DNA from: Diaphorobacter caeni
Lineage (GTDB): Bacteria; Pseudomonadota; Gammaproteobacteria; Burkholderiales; Burkholderiaceae_C
DNA length: 64,000 bases
Direction of reading: 5' to 3'
Assembly (NCBI RefSeq): GCF_015354245.1
Contig: NZ_JADKYZ010000009.1
Location: 283,918-347,917 of the forward strand
The notes under the pieces were generated by a model, which had not been told where the DNA came from, did not search any database, and saw only the letters and a program-made list of their open reading frames with translations. Below, piece by piece: positions 17,290 through 29,013 of the stretch. The translations under genes and the position numbers were made by a program. Each line of letters starts with the position of its first letter. The stretch's first letter is position 1.

Positions 17290-18323
17290 GGCTCTGTTGC
17301 ATAACTCCATCTGAGGTCAAGCTTCCCCCAACCCCAAACGTAGCTATGCCACAGCCACTGTTTGGGGTGTGCCCAGCTCGGTAAAGCGATTGAGGATGGA
17401 TGCGCGAATGTTGAGTTCGGCCACTTGTCGCTCAAACGTGCGAGCCATTACCTTCTCACCCAATCGTTTGAAGCAATTCATTTTCGTCTCCACCAAAGAC
17501 CTGCGGTGGTAGCCGCTCCAGCGTTTCCAGATATAACGGCCGAACCGCCGTCATGCATTGACGGCCTCATTGCGATGCGCGAACACCAACCCTTTGCGTA
17601 GCTTTGCGCTCTTGCGTGGCGGGATGATGGGGGGTGGTTTGGCGCTGATGACAAGCCTCGTACACATCCTGCGTGTCATACGCTCCATCACCTGTGAAGC
17701 TGACAACCGCTTCATCGTTTGGCATTTGGGCCAGTAGTTCGGCAGCCACTGGTGGGTCGCCCACTTCGTTGGTGGTCACGACAATGGCACGAATCTGCAG
17801 CGTCTGTGCATCTATACCCAGGTGCACCTTGCGCCACTGTCAGCGACGCTCTGCGCCGTGCTTCTTGGTTTTCCACTCACCTTCGCCCAAAAATTTGATG
17901 CCCGTAGAGTCAGCAAGCAAGTGCAGTCCGTTGCGGCTTGGACGATAACGCACCTGAACATTCAAACCCTTTTGTCTGCGACACACCGTGCTGTAGTCAG
18001 GCGCTGACCAGAGCAGGCCAGCCATTCTCAGCAGCGACTGAATCAAGCCCAAGGCCTGGCGCAAAGGCAAGCTGAACAGGCATTTGACGGTCAGGCAAAA
18101 CTGGATGGCAGCATCCGAAAATATCTTGTTACGGCCAGGCTTGCCGTCTGGAACGGCCTGCCATTGCATGTCCTTGTCCAGCCAGATGGTCAAATCACCC
18201 CGGACCTTCAATGCTGCGTTGTACGCCTTCCAATTTGTAGTGCGGTAGCGCCGCTTGCCCCAGCTCGATTCACTCATGCGGTAAGACTACCGCAGATGAC
18301 TGGTTGAGTTGTGCAACAACGCC
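17290..18323 (-). mobile_element. Decayed IS5-family insertion sequence
   Basis: A roughly 1.03-kb element with imperfect terminal inverted repeats. The left end reads GGCTCTGTTGCATAACTC at 17290-17307; the complement of the right end (18306-18323) reads GGCGTTGTTGCACAACTC. It holds one transposase gene on the minus strand, which is broken. No convincing target-site duplication is visible, in keeping with an old insertion. The remnant gene at 18333-18527 ends about ten bases from the right end. Confidence 0.8.
17344..18277 (-). pseudogene. IS5-family transposase, inactivated
   Basis: Read on the minus strand, the frame starts MSESSWGKRRYRTTNW and can be followed to a TAG at 17344-17346 with C-terminal segments such as VMARTFERQVAELNIRAS. 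Three lesions are visible. An in-frame TGA at 17840-17842 interrupts a stretch normally read as RRRQWRKVH. A run of six C (17629-17634, G on the + strand) where five would keep frame causes a frameshift. A second TGA lies at 17551-17553, just before RRFGRYIWKRW. The DDE-type Asp in LADSTGIKF and the later FTGDGAYD survive. The protein cannot be made whole, so the element should be immobile unless helped in trans. Confidence 0.88.
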
Positions 18324-18332
18324 ACAAACCCT

Positions 18333-18527
18333 TCACGCATCCGCGCATTCGACGCGTCGCGAGCCAAGACCGTCTGACTGTCGCCAAGCCCATAGCCCCA
18401 GCCCGGCCGACTCAACTGCCATGGCTGAGCCGGTCAACGGAATCATCGAGAGGGCAGTCATGAATGCTCGTCGCGCAGGCTCTTGGGTCATGGCAGTTTC
18501 TTTCGAACATTCGAGCGTTTGATTCAC
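18333..18527 (-). pseudogene. Remnant of an exported-protein gene cut off beside the IS5 element
   Basis: A 64-codon frame whose inner start MTQEPARRAFMTALSMIPLTGSAMA looks like an export signal with paired arginines, hydrophobic core and AMA cleavage site. After about 40 further residues it stops, only ten bases from the end of the insertion sequence. It begins right at the stop of the hydrolase gene upstream on the same strand, as the next gene of an operon would. I read it as the 5' stub of a gene lost when the element inserted or through later deletion. The product is unknown. Confidence 0.4.
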
Positions 18528-19621
18528 AAATATTTGCCGTAAAACGGCGCTAACTTGGCAACGGCAGCCTCCACGTATTTCGGCACCCAGTAGGTTTCGA
18601 TATGCGTAGCTCCGTCGATCAGGAACAGTTCCTTGTTCTTCGCACCTGTCGCCTTGGCAAGCGCGTCTTCGCTCATGTAGAGGCTGTCCGCCTTGCTGCC
18701 GGCAATCATCAGCAGGGGTTGCTCGATCAGCTCGATCTGGTCCATGGCGTCCCAGCGCATCAGGTCCAGCAGGCTGCTGGTGGTGTACTTGAAGGTCGAG
18801 CCCGGATGGGCGTGTGTGCGCCAGTAGTATTCATAGCCTTCGCGATACAAATCGTAGGGCAGCGCGGCGATCTGCGCGTCTGTCAGATCGGCGTTCCCCG
18901 AATACAGCACCGTGCCGTCAATTGCCTGCTGGGCGCGCGCATCAGAGGCTTGCTTCAAGCGCTGTTGGACCGTGTCGAGTTGCGAGTCCACATAGCCGTT
19001 GCGACGGACGCGACCGGTATTGAACATGCTGAGCGTAGCGACTGATTTGAAACGCTTGTCGGTCTTAGCTGCAGCCAGCGAATAACCGCCGCCGCCACAG
19101 ATGCCGAGCAGGCCCAGACGCTCAGCATCCACGCCCTCGTAGCGGCTGATGAAATCCGCCATGCCGAGGATGTCCTCGATGCGATTGGCGGGCTTAACCA
19201 CTGAGCGTGGCAAGCCACCACTACCGCCCTGATAGGCTGCGTCAGCAGTGATCGCCACAAAGCCTTGTTCTGCCAGACGCTGTGCGTACAGCCCGGCTGC
19301 CTGCTCCTTCACGTCACCATTGGGGTGCGCGATGACGACGGCGGGGTAGTTTTTCTTCTTCAGGTCAAAATTGGCCGGCGTGTAGACGTTGGCAACGATG
19401 TTCAGGTCATTGAGCTTGTAGGTCACGGGATGGATATTGACCTTGCCCGGCACGTTGGCAGTGATGGCATCGTCATAAACCAAAGTGAACGGATTTTTCC
19501 TGTAATCTGCTGCGTGAGCGGGCTGAATCATGGCGGTCACTCCAAGCGTTGCTGCGGAGATGGCGAGCGCGGACGCTCCGAGGAACTCGCGCCGTGGATG
19601 ACTGATGGTGTCGTGTGTCAT
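18524..19621 (-). CDS. Exported alpha/beta hydrolase, dienelactone hydrolase-like
   Basis: A 365-residue protein with a twin-arginine type signal (SHPRREFLGASALAIS, cleavage near AHA at about residue 36). The nucleophile motif is GICGGG, with Cys in the place of the usual Ser, as in dienelactone hydrolases. The likely acid and His are in AGSKADSLYMSED and GATHIETYW. It should act in the periplasm on an ester or lactone. It belongs to a minus-strand group with a lipoprotein hydrolase, a cupin-decarboxylase fusion and an aldo/keto reductase. Confidence 0.83.
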   Translation of the reverse strand: MTHDTISHPRREFLGASALAISAATLGVTAMIQPAHAADYRKNPFTLVYDDAITANVPGKVNIHPVTYKLNDLNIVANVYTPANFDLKKKNYPAVVIAHPNGDVKEQAAGLYAQRLAEQGFVAITADAAYQGGSGGLPRSVVKPANRIEDILGMADFISRYEGVDAERLGLLGICGGGGYSLAAAKTDKRFKSVATLSMFNTGRVRRNGYVDSQLDTVQQRLKQASDARAQQAIDGTVLYSGNADLTDAQIAALPYDLYREGYEYYWRTHAHPGSTFKYTTSSLLDLMRWDAMDQIELIEQPLLMIAGSKADSLYMSEDALAKATGAKNKELFLIDGATHIETYWVPKYVEAAVAKLAPFYGKYL

Positions 19622-19699
19622 AGGGACTTCTTTCTATGGGAGCGCCCTGCCGCACGATTGCGTGCCAGATAGCGTTTGGAGAAAGCATTGGGTAAAGGG

Positions 19700-20791
19700 T
19701 CAATCGAGCTGCTTCTCGGCAAGAAGCGTGGACACCAGTTCGACGATCTGCACGTTGTTCAGGTCGGACATCAGGAAATGCGTGTTCCCCCGGATGCCCG
19801 CTTCTGGCAGATGCACAAGTCGGGCGTCGCCGCCATGCCGGTTGATGGCATCCACCCAGAGCCGCGCCATCGCCAGCCGCACCCGCCAGTTGTCTTGGCC
19901 GCGCTCTGTTGTGAGCTCGGTCGGAAAGTTATCGCCGTAGTAGATGACGATGGGGATGCGGGTGAGCTTCTGGAAATCGGCCAGCGGCACTGACTCTGGA
20001 GCCAAGCTGCCCGCCGCACTGGGCATGGCGGGTGGCATCTCGCCTGACGGGAAGATGAAGCCGCTGCCCGGCTCAAACGCGACGATGGCCTTGACGTTGG
20101 CACTCTTGATCGCGGCCAGCCAGCCGGGTCCGCCGCCTTGCGAATGGGTGAAAAGAATGGCGGGGCCGGTTCTGGCAAACAGCGCGGCCATGGCATCGGA
20201 AATCACTCCCGCGTCATAAGGCCCGGTGTTGGGCGTGATGGAGCGGAAGAACTGCTCCAGCGTCTCGGGCTTGCGGTCGAACTGCAGGTTGTCAAAGTAG
20301 TTCGGCCATTTGCCAAGACGGAATTGGTCGAAGAAGAGCTGATCATTGGGAGCAGGCTCAGTCGATGCAGCGACGGTGCTGTTGCCCGCGCGACCACGTC
20401 GCGGCTGGTCAACCAGATAGACCGGAAAACCGCGGCGCAGGAACAGGGTCTGAAAGCCCTCGCGGCCGTCCGATGTGGTTTCCCAACTGCGCGCCGATTG
20501 AAAGGCGCCGTGCAGCATCACGATGGGCAGCGGTCTGGGGTGCTGCGGCACCTGATAGAAGGCGTAGAGGTGATCGCCATGAAAGCTCTGCCCCGCAGCA
20601 CTCGGGTTATTGTTGTCGTAGGTGCCGGGGGATTTCAACACTGTTCCACCCACGCTGAAACTGCCCTGCTTCTGGATCACGAGCGGCGCGGTAGCCTTGT
20701 CCACGCTGCTGCGCGGTGTTGTGCAGCCTGTCAGCGCGGCAGCGATCGCCAGCGCAGCGACCAATGGTGTTCGCGTGATGTTCATGCTCAA
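19700..20791 (-). CDS. Alpha/beta hydrolase lipoprotein
   Basis: A 363-residue protein with a lipoprotein signal (ALTGC at about residues 19-23), so it is probably anchored to the outer membrane. The hydrolase fold is shown by IVMLHGAFQSARSW (oxyanion region) and FTHSQGGGPGW, with the nucleophile Ser in HSQGG. The C-terminal PEAGIRGNTHFLMSD holds the likely catalytic His. The substrate is unknown, probably an ester. It starts four bases before the end of the upstream cupin gene, so the two are coupled. A second ATG six bases in is also possible as start. Confidence 0.8.
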   Translation of the reverse strand: MSMNITRTPLVAALAIAAALTGCTTPRSSVDKATAPLVIQKQGSFSVGGTVLKSPGTYDNNNPSAAGQSFHGDHLYAFYQVPQHPRPLPIVMLHGAFQSARSWETTSDGREGFQTLFLRRGFPVYLVDQPRRGRAGNSTVAASTEPAPNDQLFFDQFRLGKWPNYFDNLQFDRKPETLEQFFRSITPNTGPYDAGVISDAMAALFARTGPAILFTHSQGGGPGWLAAIKSANVKAIVAFEPGSGFIFPSGEMPPAMPSAAGSLAPESVPLADFQKLTRIPIVIYYGDNFPTELTTERGQDNWRVRLAMARLWVDAINRHGGDARLVHLPEAGIRGNTHFLMSDLNNVQIVELVSTLLAEKQLD

Positions 20792-21981
20792 CCTTTCGAT
20801 GCCGCGAGGGCTTGCTGGAGTGCATCGTTCGCGCGAGCCGCTGCTTCGCAGCCCACGGCGTCGGTCAGCGCCTCGATCAACTGCTGCAATTGCGCAGCAC
20901 TGAGACCCACACGCAGACTGGCACGCATGTGCGAGCGCAATTGCGCCTCGGCACCTATCGTTGCTGCAAGCGCACCCACGGTGGCCAACTCGCGGCTCTG
21001 CCAGTCGAGGTTGTCGCGCTCGAAGATGTCGCCGAACAGGTGGGTCTGCAGAAACTGGTTGATGACCGGCGCAAACTCGAACACCGAGCCCTGCACCGGC
21101 CCACCAGAGATTTCTGTTTGATTGGCTGTGCCGGTTACTGCCAACTCACGTCCGGTGACAACAGCGCGGCTGGGTTCCACGCCTTGTGCGTCCTGAATAC
21201 CCCGCTGCTGGCGCGCCTGCACCACCTTCATCAACTCGCCCAAGGCGTTGAGACTGCGCGGAAAGCCAGCATAGGCATAGAGCTGCACCAGCACCTCTTT
21301 GGCCTCAGCCACCGTCAGGCCGGCATCCAACCCCTGATTCAAGGCAGCATGGAGCCTTGGCATATCACTGGCCGCCATGAAAGCACCGATCAATGGAATG
21401 GCGCGCTGCTTGGCGGACAGTGTTTCGGACGTGAGGCCGATTCGAATAGAGGTCCGCGATCTGTCGCTGACATGGGCGTCGATGTCACTGCTGACCAGTG
21501 CGTCCAAATAGTCCTGGTCAGTGACCTTCTCCTGCCATGTGACGGAGACGCCTCTTTCCTTTTCTGCCACGGCCACATGAGTCATCGAGCCACTGGGGCC
21601 GGCACCATGCCAGTGCAGCACATTGGCGGGGATGGTGACCACATCACCAGTGCGGATGGCCTGCGCAATGTGGCCTTGCTGCTGAACCAGACCGAGTCCC
21701 TCAATGACGATCAGCGTCTGACCGAGCGGATGGGCGTGCCATGCGGTTCTGGCGCGCGCGTCGAAGCTCACCGTGGCACCACCGAGCGTGCCCGGCGGCA
21801 TTGCGTGGAACGGCGAGCTGATGCGTGCCGTGCCGGTAAAGGTTTCAGCCGAACCCGTGACAACTGGCTGCGCAGACCCCGGACGCACTGCCACGATGGG
21901 GTCGAGCGCGGTGACACTGGAAGACTGTGCGTCGGCAGCCATCGCTGCGCCAGTCAGTGCAATACAAAGCAATGATTTCAC
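20788..21981 (-). CDS. Exported cupin / carboxymuconolactone decarboxylase-like fusion
   Basis: A 397-residue protein with a short signal peptide (cleavage after ADA or so, residue 18). Residues about 50-140 form a cupin (FDARARTAWHAHPLGQ, then VLHWHGAGP, with metal-binding His residues). Two carboxymuconolactone-decarboxylase-type helical segments follow (GLTVAEAKEVLVQLYAYAGFP and a second one near LATVGALAATIGAEAQLRSH). Such proteins are often annotated as decarboxylases, but many are peroxidase-like or of unknown role. An N-terminal cupin before two decarboxylase-like repeats is less usual. Confidence 0.78.
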   Translation of the reverse strand: MKSLLCIALTGAAMAADAQSSSVTALDPIVAVRPGSAQPVVTGSAETFTGTARISSPFHAMPPGTLGGATVSFDARARTAWHAHPLGQTLIVIEGLGLVQQQGHIAQAIRTGDVVTIPANVLHWHGAGPSGSMTHVAVAEKERGVSVTWQEKVTDQDYLDALVSSDIDAHVSDRSRTSIRIGLTSETLSAKQRAIPLIGAFMAASDMPRLHAALNQGLDAGLTVAEAKEVLVQLYAYAGFPRSLNALGELMKVVQARQQRGIQDAQGVEPSRAVVTGRELAVTGTANQTEISGGPVQGSVFEFAPVINQFLQTHLFGDIFERDNLDWQSRELATVGALAATIGAEAQLRSHMRASLRVGLSAAQLQQLIEALTDAVGCEAAARANDALQQALAASKG

Positions 21982-22042
21982 AAGATGGCCTCATGTGGTT
22001 AGCGCCCCTCATCGTGGACGTTGGGGAACACGCTGAGCTGTC

Positions 22043-22918
<876 letters not shown>

Positions 22919-22983
22919 TCAGTTCGTTGGGATGAACTTTAGGCAATGCACTGGCATCTGAATAGCTTCAAATCGGTTGTTTA

Positions 22984-23006
22984 ATTGTCATCTATAAGAT
23001 GATAAT
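22984..23006. promoter_or_regulatory. Candidate LysR operator
   Basis: A 23-bp dyad lies in the gap between the divergent aldo/keto reductase and LysR genes. The core TCATCTATAAGATGA at 22988-23002 is a perfect inverted repeat (six-base arms around ATA), extended by ATT and AAT on either side with one mismatched pair. It is AT-rich and sits about 25 bases before the lysR start and about 90 before the reductase start, the usual place for a LysR-type site. Confidence 0.5.
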
Positions 23007-23030
23007 AAGTTGACCAGAAAATCCTTCATC

Positions 23031-24029
23031 ATGGCCATCAACGAGCTGCGCTCCATCACCACCTTCATCAAGGCCGCCGAACTGGGCAGCCTGCGCAAAG
23101 CCGCCCAGGCGCTCGACATCAGCCCCCAGGCAGCGAGCAAGGCGCTGGCTCAACTGGAGGAGCATCTGAACGCGCGCCTGTTCCATCGCACCACGCGCGT
23201 GATGTCATTGACGGATGCCGGACAGCGATTGTTCGAGGACGTTCAGCCATCGGTGCTCGGGATGCAACGCGCGCTCGACACCGCAAGATCGACCAAGGAC
23301 GAATTCGCGGGCCCCCTGCGCATCGTGGGTCCGCGCACCACGTTTCAACCCATCCTCTGGCGGCTGATCGAAGAGTTCTGCGACCAGCACCCAAGGATTC
23401 AGCCCGACGTTGTGCTGGACGACCGCATCGGCAACTGGGTGGAGGACCGCGTGGACGTAGGGTTCCGGCTCGGGCCATTGCCCCACGAAGGCGTCATTGC
23501 ACGCAAGCTGTTTCCTGTGCAATTACCGATCTGCGGCGCACCTTCGTACTTCCAGCGATACGGTGTGCCTGACTCCTTGGCTGACCTCGCCTCCCACCGC
23601 TGCATTGCCTACCGCCACCCCAGCACGGGAAAGGTCCTGCCTTGGCGCGTGAAGATCGGCGATATACCAGCCGATCAGCCCGTCGTGCCCACGATCTGCA
23701 GCAACGACGAGCTGTTCGAACTGCAAGCGGTTCTGGCCGGCAAAGTACTCGGACAGATCGCAGGCGTGACCGCGGCAGCGTACATCCGCTCGGGCCAACT
23801 GATCCCGATCCTCGTGGACCACATGCCCAACTATGCGAACTATTTCGTCTACTTCGGCAGCCGATCTTCCCAACCTGCGCGCGCACGCGCATTCATCGAC
23901 TTGGCCGTTCAGCGACTCGGAGACCACTCGGAGTACGTACTGTCGGAGAGCGAATTGCGCGGCACCAAGCGGAAAACACACGCGGGAAAGAAAGCGGCAA
24001 AGTCAACCGGCGGTCAACGGCCTGCATAA
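23031..24029 (+). CDS. LysR-family transcriptional regulator
   Basis: A 332-residue regulator: winged helix-turn-helix at residues 1-60 (GSLRKAAQALDISPQAASKALAQLEEHL), then an effector-binding domain of the periplasmic-binding fold, and a Lys/Arg-rich tail (KRKTHAGKKAAKS). The ATG at 23031 gives the normal family start; a TTG 21 bases upstream is less likely. It is divergent from the aldo/keto reductase gene and probably activates it in response to a metabolite. The effector is unknown. Confidence 0.88.
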   Translation: MAINELRSITTFIKAAELGSLRKAAQALDISPQAASKALAQLEEHLNARLFHRTTRVMSLTDAGQRLFEDVQPSVLGMQRALDTARSTKDEFAGPLRIVGPRTTFQPILWRLIEEFCDQHPRIQPDVVLDDRIGNWVEDRVDVGFRLGPLPHEGVIARKLFPVQLPICGAPSYFQRYGVPDSLADLASHRCIAYRHPSTGKVLPWRVKIGDIPADQPVVPTICSNDELFELQAVLAGKVLGQIAGVTAAAYIRSGQLIPILVDHMPNYANYFVYFGSRSSQPARARAFIDLAVQRLGDHSEYVLSESELRGTKRKTHAGKKAAKSTGGQRPA

Positions 24030-24234
24030 ATCCATTTGCGATACAAGCCGCATCCCTGAGGATTGAAGGAGCCGAAAGGTGAGTGCATGCGATGGCGAGC
24101 AGAACATGGTCGCGGAAACCTGGCTGATTTTCCACTGTCAGCCGGTGGTCGCGGCGCGCACGGGCACAAAAAGGCGGAGCGCTTGTGCAATCGCGCCAGT
24201 TCTCGAAGCCCGCCCACTACGGACGACACGGCAC

Positions 24235-25725
24235 TCAAATCAGCACAATGTCGTACTGCTCCTGCGCCATGTCCGTCTCGGAATGCAGCGAGATCGGTTT
24301 GCCGATGAAGTCCGACAGACCGGCCAGATGCTGGCTTTCCTCGTCGAGGAACAGCTCGACCACCTTGGCCGAGGCGATGACGCGGAATTCCTTGGGGTTG
24401 AACTGGCGGGCTTCGCGAAGGAGTTCGCGGAGGATTTCGTAGCAGACGGTGCGCGAGGTCTTGACCTGGCCGACGCCCTGGCAGGTGGGACACGGCTCGC
24501 AGAGCATGTGGGCCAGTGATTCGCGGGTGCGCTTGCGGGTCATCTCGACGAGGCCGAGCTGCGAGAAGGAACCGACCATCGTCTTCACGCGATCGCGCGA
24601 GAGCTGTTTGCGGAATTCGCTGAGCACCTGGCCCTGGTGTTCTTCACGCACCATGTCGATGAAGTCGACGATGACGATGCCGCCCAGATTGCGCAGGCGC
24701 AGCTGACGTGCGATGGCGCCCGCGGCTTCGAGGTTGGTCTTGAAGATGGTGTCGTCGAAATTGCGTGCGCCGACGTAGCCTCCGGTGTTCACGTCGATGG
24801 TGGTCAGCGCCTCGGTCTGGTCGACGATCAGGTAGCCGCCGGACTTCAGATCCACCCGTTTGCCGAGTGCCTTGGCGACGTCCTCATCGATGGAGTACAG
24901 GTCGAAGATCGGTCGCTCCATCTTGTAGAGCTGCAGCTTGGCCGCCGCAGCGGGCATGAACTCCTTGCCGAAATCCTGCATCACGGCGAACTGTTCGCGG
25001 GAATCGATGCGGATCGACTGGGTGTGCTCGCTCACCAGATCCCGCAGCACACGCTGCAGGAGATTCAGATCCTGATAGAGCAGGCTTTTGGGCGGCTGGC
25101 GCAGCGCGGATTCGCGGATGCCGCTCCAGGTCTTGCGCAGATAGGCGATGTCCTCGGCCAGCTCTTCGTCGGTTGCATCTTCGCCGTTGGTGCGCAGGAT
25201 GAAGCCGCCACCGCCGCCCGTGGACTTGTCGCCCACCAGCGCCTGCAGCCGGTTGCGCAGCGCCTCGCGCTCGTTGAGCGGAATCTTCTGCGACACGCCG
25301 ACATGGTCGTCCTGCGGCAGAAACACCAGCAGACGCCCGGCGATGCTGACCTGCGTGGACAGGCGCGCGCCCTTGGTGCCGATGGGGTCCTTGATGACCT
25401 GCACCATCAGCGCCTGGCCTTCGAAAACCTGCTTTTCGATGGGGACCAGAGGCTCGGTCTTGTTGCGCATGGCCATGGGCGGTTCGCCGCCTTCGTTACG
25501 CTGCCAGACATCGGCCACGTGCAGGAAGGCCGCGCGCTCGAGGCCGATGTCGATGAAGGCCGACTGCATGCCGGGCAGCACGCGCGAGACCTTGCCCAGA
25601 TAGATGTTGCCGACCAGGCCGCGTTCCAGCGTGCGTTCGACGTGCAGTTCCTGAACCGCACCGTGCTCCACTACCGCGACGCGGGTTTCCTGTGGTGACC
25701 AGTTGATGAGAATGTCTTGTTGCAT
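24235..25725 (-). CDS. rng: Ribonuclease G
   Basis: A 496-residue endoribonuclease of the RNase E/G family, which matures the 5' end of 16S rRNA and helps turn over mRNA. The N-terminal MQQDILINWSPQETRVAVVEHG start, the S1-like domain (NIYLGKVSRVLPGMQSAFIDIG), the catalytic Asp region (IVIVDFIDM) and the zinc-link cysteines (CEPCPTCQGVGQV) are all there. Its length fits RNase G rather than the longer RNase E. In many relatives rng follows maf directly; here the whole denitrification cluster stands between them. Confidence 0.95.
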   Translation of the reverse strand: MQQDILINWSPQETRVAVVEHGAVQELHVERTLERGLVGNIYLGKVSRVLPGMQSAFIDIGLERAAFLHVADVWQRNEGGEPPMAMRNKTEPLVPIEKQVFEGQALMVQVIKDPIGTKGARLSTQVSIAGRLLVFLPQDDHVGVSQKIPLNEREALRNRLQALVGDKSTGGGGGFILRTNGEDATDEELAEDIAYLRKTWSGIRESALRQPPKSLLYQDLNLLQRVLRDLVSEHTQSIRIDSREQFAVMQDFGKEFMPAAAAKLQLYKMERPIFDLYSIDEDVAKALGKRVDLKSGGYLIVDQTEALTTIDVNTGGYVGARNFDDTIFKTNLEAAGAIARQLRLRNLGGIVIVDFIDMVREEHQGQVLSEFRKQLSRDRVKTMVGSFSQLGLVEMTRKRTRESLAHMLCEPCPTCQGVGQVKTSRTVCYEILRELLREARQFNPKEFRVIASAKVVELFLDEESQHLAGLSDFIGKPISLHSETDMAQEQYDIVLI

Positions 25726-25791
25726 TGGGCTTTTCGGAAATTGGCTCCATGATGCCTCAATCCGACAACCCTTGGCTGCGAGAAAGCGACT

Positions 25792-26619
25792 TCAGCCCTC
25801 CGTCAATGAGGTCGGCGCATGCATGGCACCGGCCAGCACCGGCTGCAGGCTCACCACCTCGCCCACGATGATCAGGGCCGGCGGCTTCACCTGATGCTCT
25901 GCCGCGAGCGCCTGCAGCGTCTCCAGCGTGCCGCAGATGCAGCGCTGGGTGGGAAGGCTGGCCTGCTCCACCAGCGCTGCTGGCATGCTGCCCGGCAGGC
26001 CGTGGCTTTGCAGCTCGCGGCAGATGACCGGCAGGTTGGCCATGCCCATGTAGAACACCACGGTCTGGCGCGGTCTGGCCAGCGCATCCCAGTCCAGCTC
26101 GGCATCGTGCTCTCCGCGCAGGTGGCCCGTGGCATAGACCAGTGTGGCCGCATGATCGCGATGGGTGAGCGGAATGCCCGCATAGGCCCCGGCCCCCTGC
26201 GCCGCGGAGATGCCGGGAATCACCTCGAACGGTATGCCGGCAAGCGCCAGCGCCTGCGCCTCCTCACCGCCCCGCCCGAAGATGAATCCGTCGCCTCCCT
26301 TGAGCCGCACCACGTTCCGCCCACTCAGGGCCAGACGCACCATCAGTTCGATGATGTCCTCCTGCGGCATGGTGTGGTGGCCCGCGTGCTTGCCCACGTA
26401 GATCAGATCGGCCTCGTCGCCCGCAAAGCGCAGCACCTCCTTGCTCACGAGCTGGTCGTAGAGCACCAGCCGCGCGCCGCGCAGGGCCTTCACCGCGCGC
26501 AGCGTGAGCAATTCCGGATCGCCCGGTCCCGAGCCCACCAGCGTCACCCTGCCGGGGCATTCCCCACCGGGTCCCTGCGGCGCGCGCGCCTTGCGGATTG
26601 CATCTTCAACCATGTTCAT
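25792..26619 (-). CDS. cobA: Uroporphyrinogen-III C-methyltransferase
   Basis: A 275-residue SAM-dependent methyltransferase that methylates uroporphyrinogen III twice to give precorrin-2, the route to siroheme and heme d1. The motifs LVGSGPGDPELLTLRAVKAL, VRLKGGDGFIFGRGGEE and PGISAAQGAGAYAGIPLTHR are diagnostic. Placed divergently from nirS, it is the functional equivalent of nirE in denitrifiers, which supplies precursor for heme d1. It reads toward rng, 66 bases away. Confidence 0.92.
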   Translation of the reverse strand: MNMVEDAIRKARAPQGPGGECPGRVTLVGSGPGDPELLTLRAVKALRGARLVLYDQLVSKEVLRFAGDEADLIYVGKHAGHHTMPQEDIIELMVRLALSGRNVVRLKGGDGFIFGRGGEEAQALALAGIPFEVIPGISAAQGAGAYAGIPLTHRDHAATLVYATGHLRGEHDAELDWDALARPRQTVVFYMGMANLPVICRELQSHGLPGSMPAALVEQASLPTQRCICGTLETLQALAAEHQVKPPALIIVGEVVSLQPVLAGAMHAPTSLTEG

Positions 26620-26689
26620 CGCAGCCTCTTTTCTGTCGGTTTCGGTGCCTGATCCGCATATTCAAGCCTTGTCCGGATCGCCTCCTTAA

Positions 26690-28612
<1,923 letters not shown>

Positions 28613-28629
28613 GCACGGAGGCCACTGAC

Positions 28630-28998
28630 ATGACCCGCTTTCCTGCCCGCCATCTTGCATGGTTTGCACGCTTTGCCATGGCGCTCGCATCCCTCTCGGC
28701 TCCTGTCGGCGCACTGGCCGATGCGGGGTCGAGCGAGCTGAGCGCCGAGCGCGAGACTGCGCTTGTGCGCATGGTGCGGCAGGACTGTGGTTCATGCCAC
28801 GGCATGCAGCTCACCGGCGGGCTCGGCCCGGCGCTCACCAGAGAAGCTCTGGTGAACAAGCCGCCGCCGTGGCTCGCCGCCGTCATCACCCACGGTCTTC
28901 CGGGAACGCCCATGCCGCCCTGGAAGGCCCTGCTCACCGACCGCGAGGCGAGATGGATCGCCGAACGGCTCTCGCAAGGCTTCCCTACACAGAACTAG
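28630..28998 (+). CDS. nirC: c-type cytochrome NirC
   Basis: A 122-residue periplasmic monoheme cytochrome with a signal peptide (cleavage near ALA, residue 30) and CGSCH at residues 53-57; the Met ligand may be in PGTPMPPW. NirC can pass electrons to NirS and has been implicated in heme d1 maturation. It starts 17 bases after nirS with GGAGG before it. Confidence 0.9.
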   Translation: MTRFPARHLAWFARFAMALASLSAPVGALADAGSSELSAERETALVRMVRQDCGSCHGMQLTGGLGPALTREALVNKPPPWLAAVITHGLPGTPMPPWKALLTDREARWIAERLSQGFPTQN

Positions 28999-29013
28999 AA
29001 GGAACCGGACGCC

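Noticed and set aside
24636..25698. A 353-codon + strand frame opposite rng
   Set aside because: RNase G on the minus strand is unmistakable, and the + strand product has no motif.
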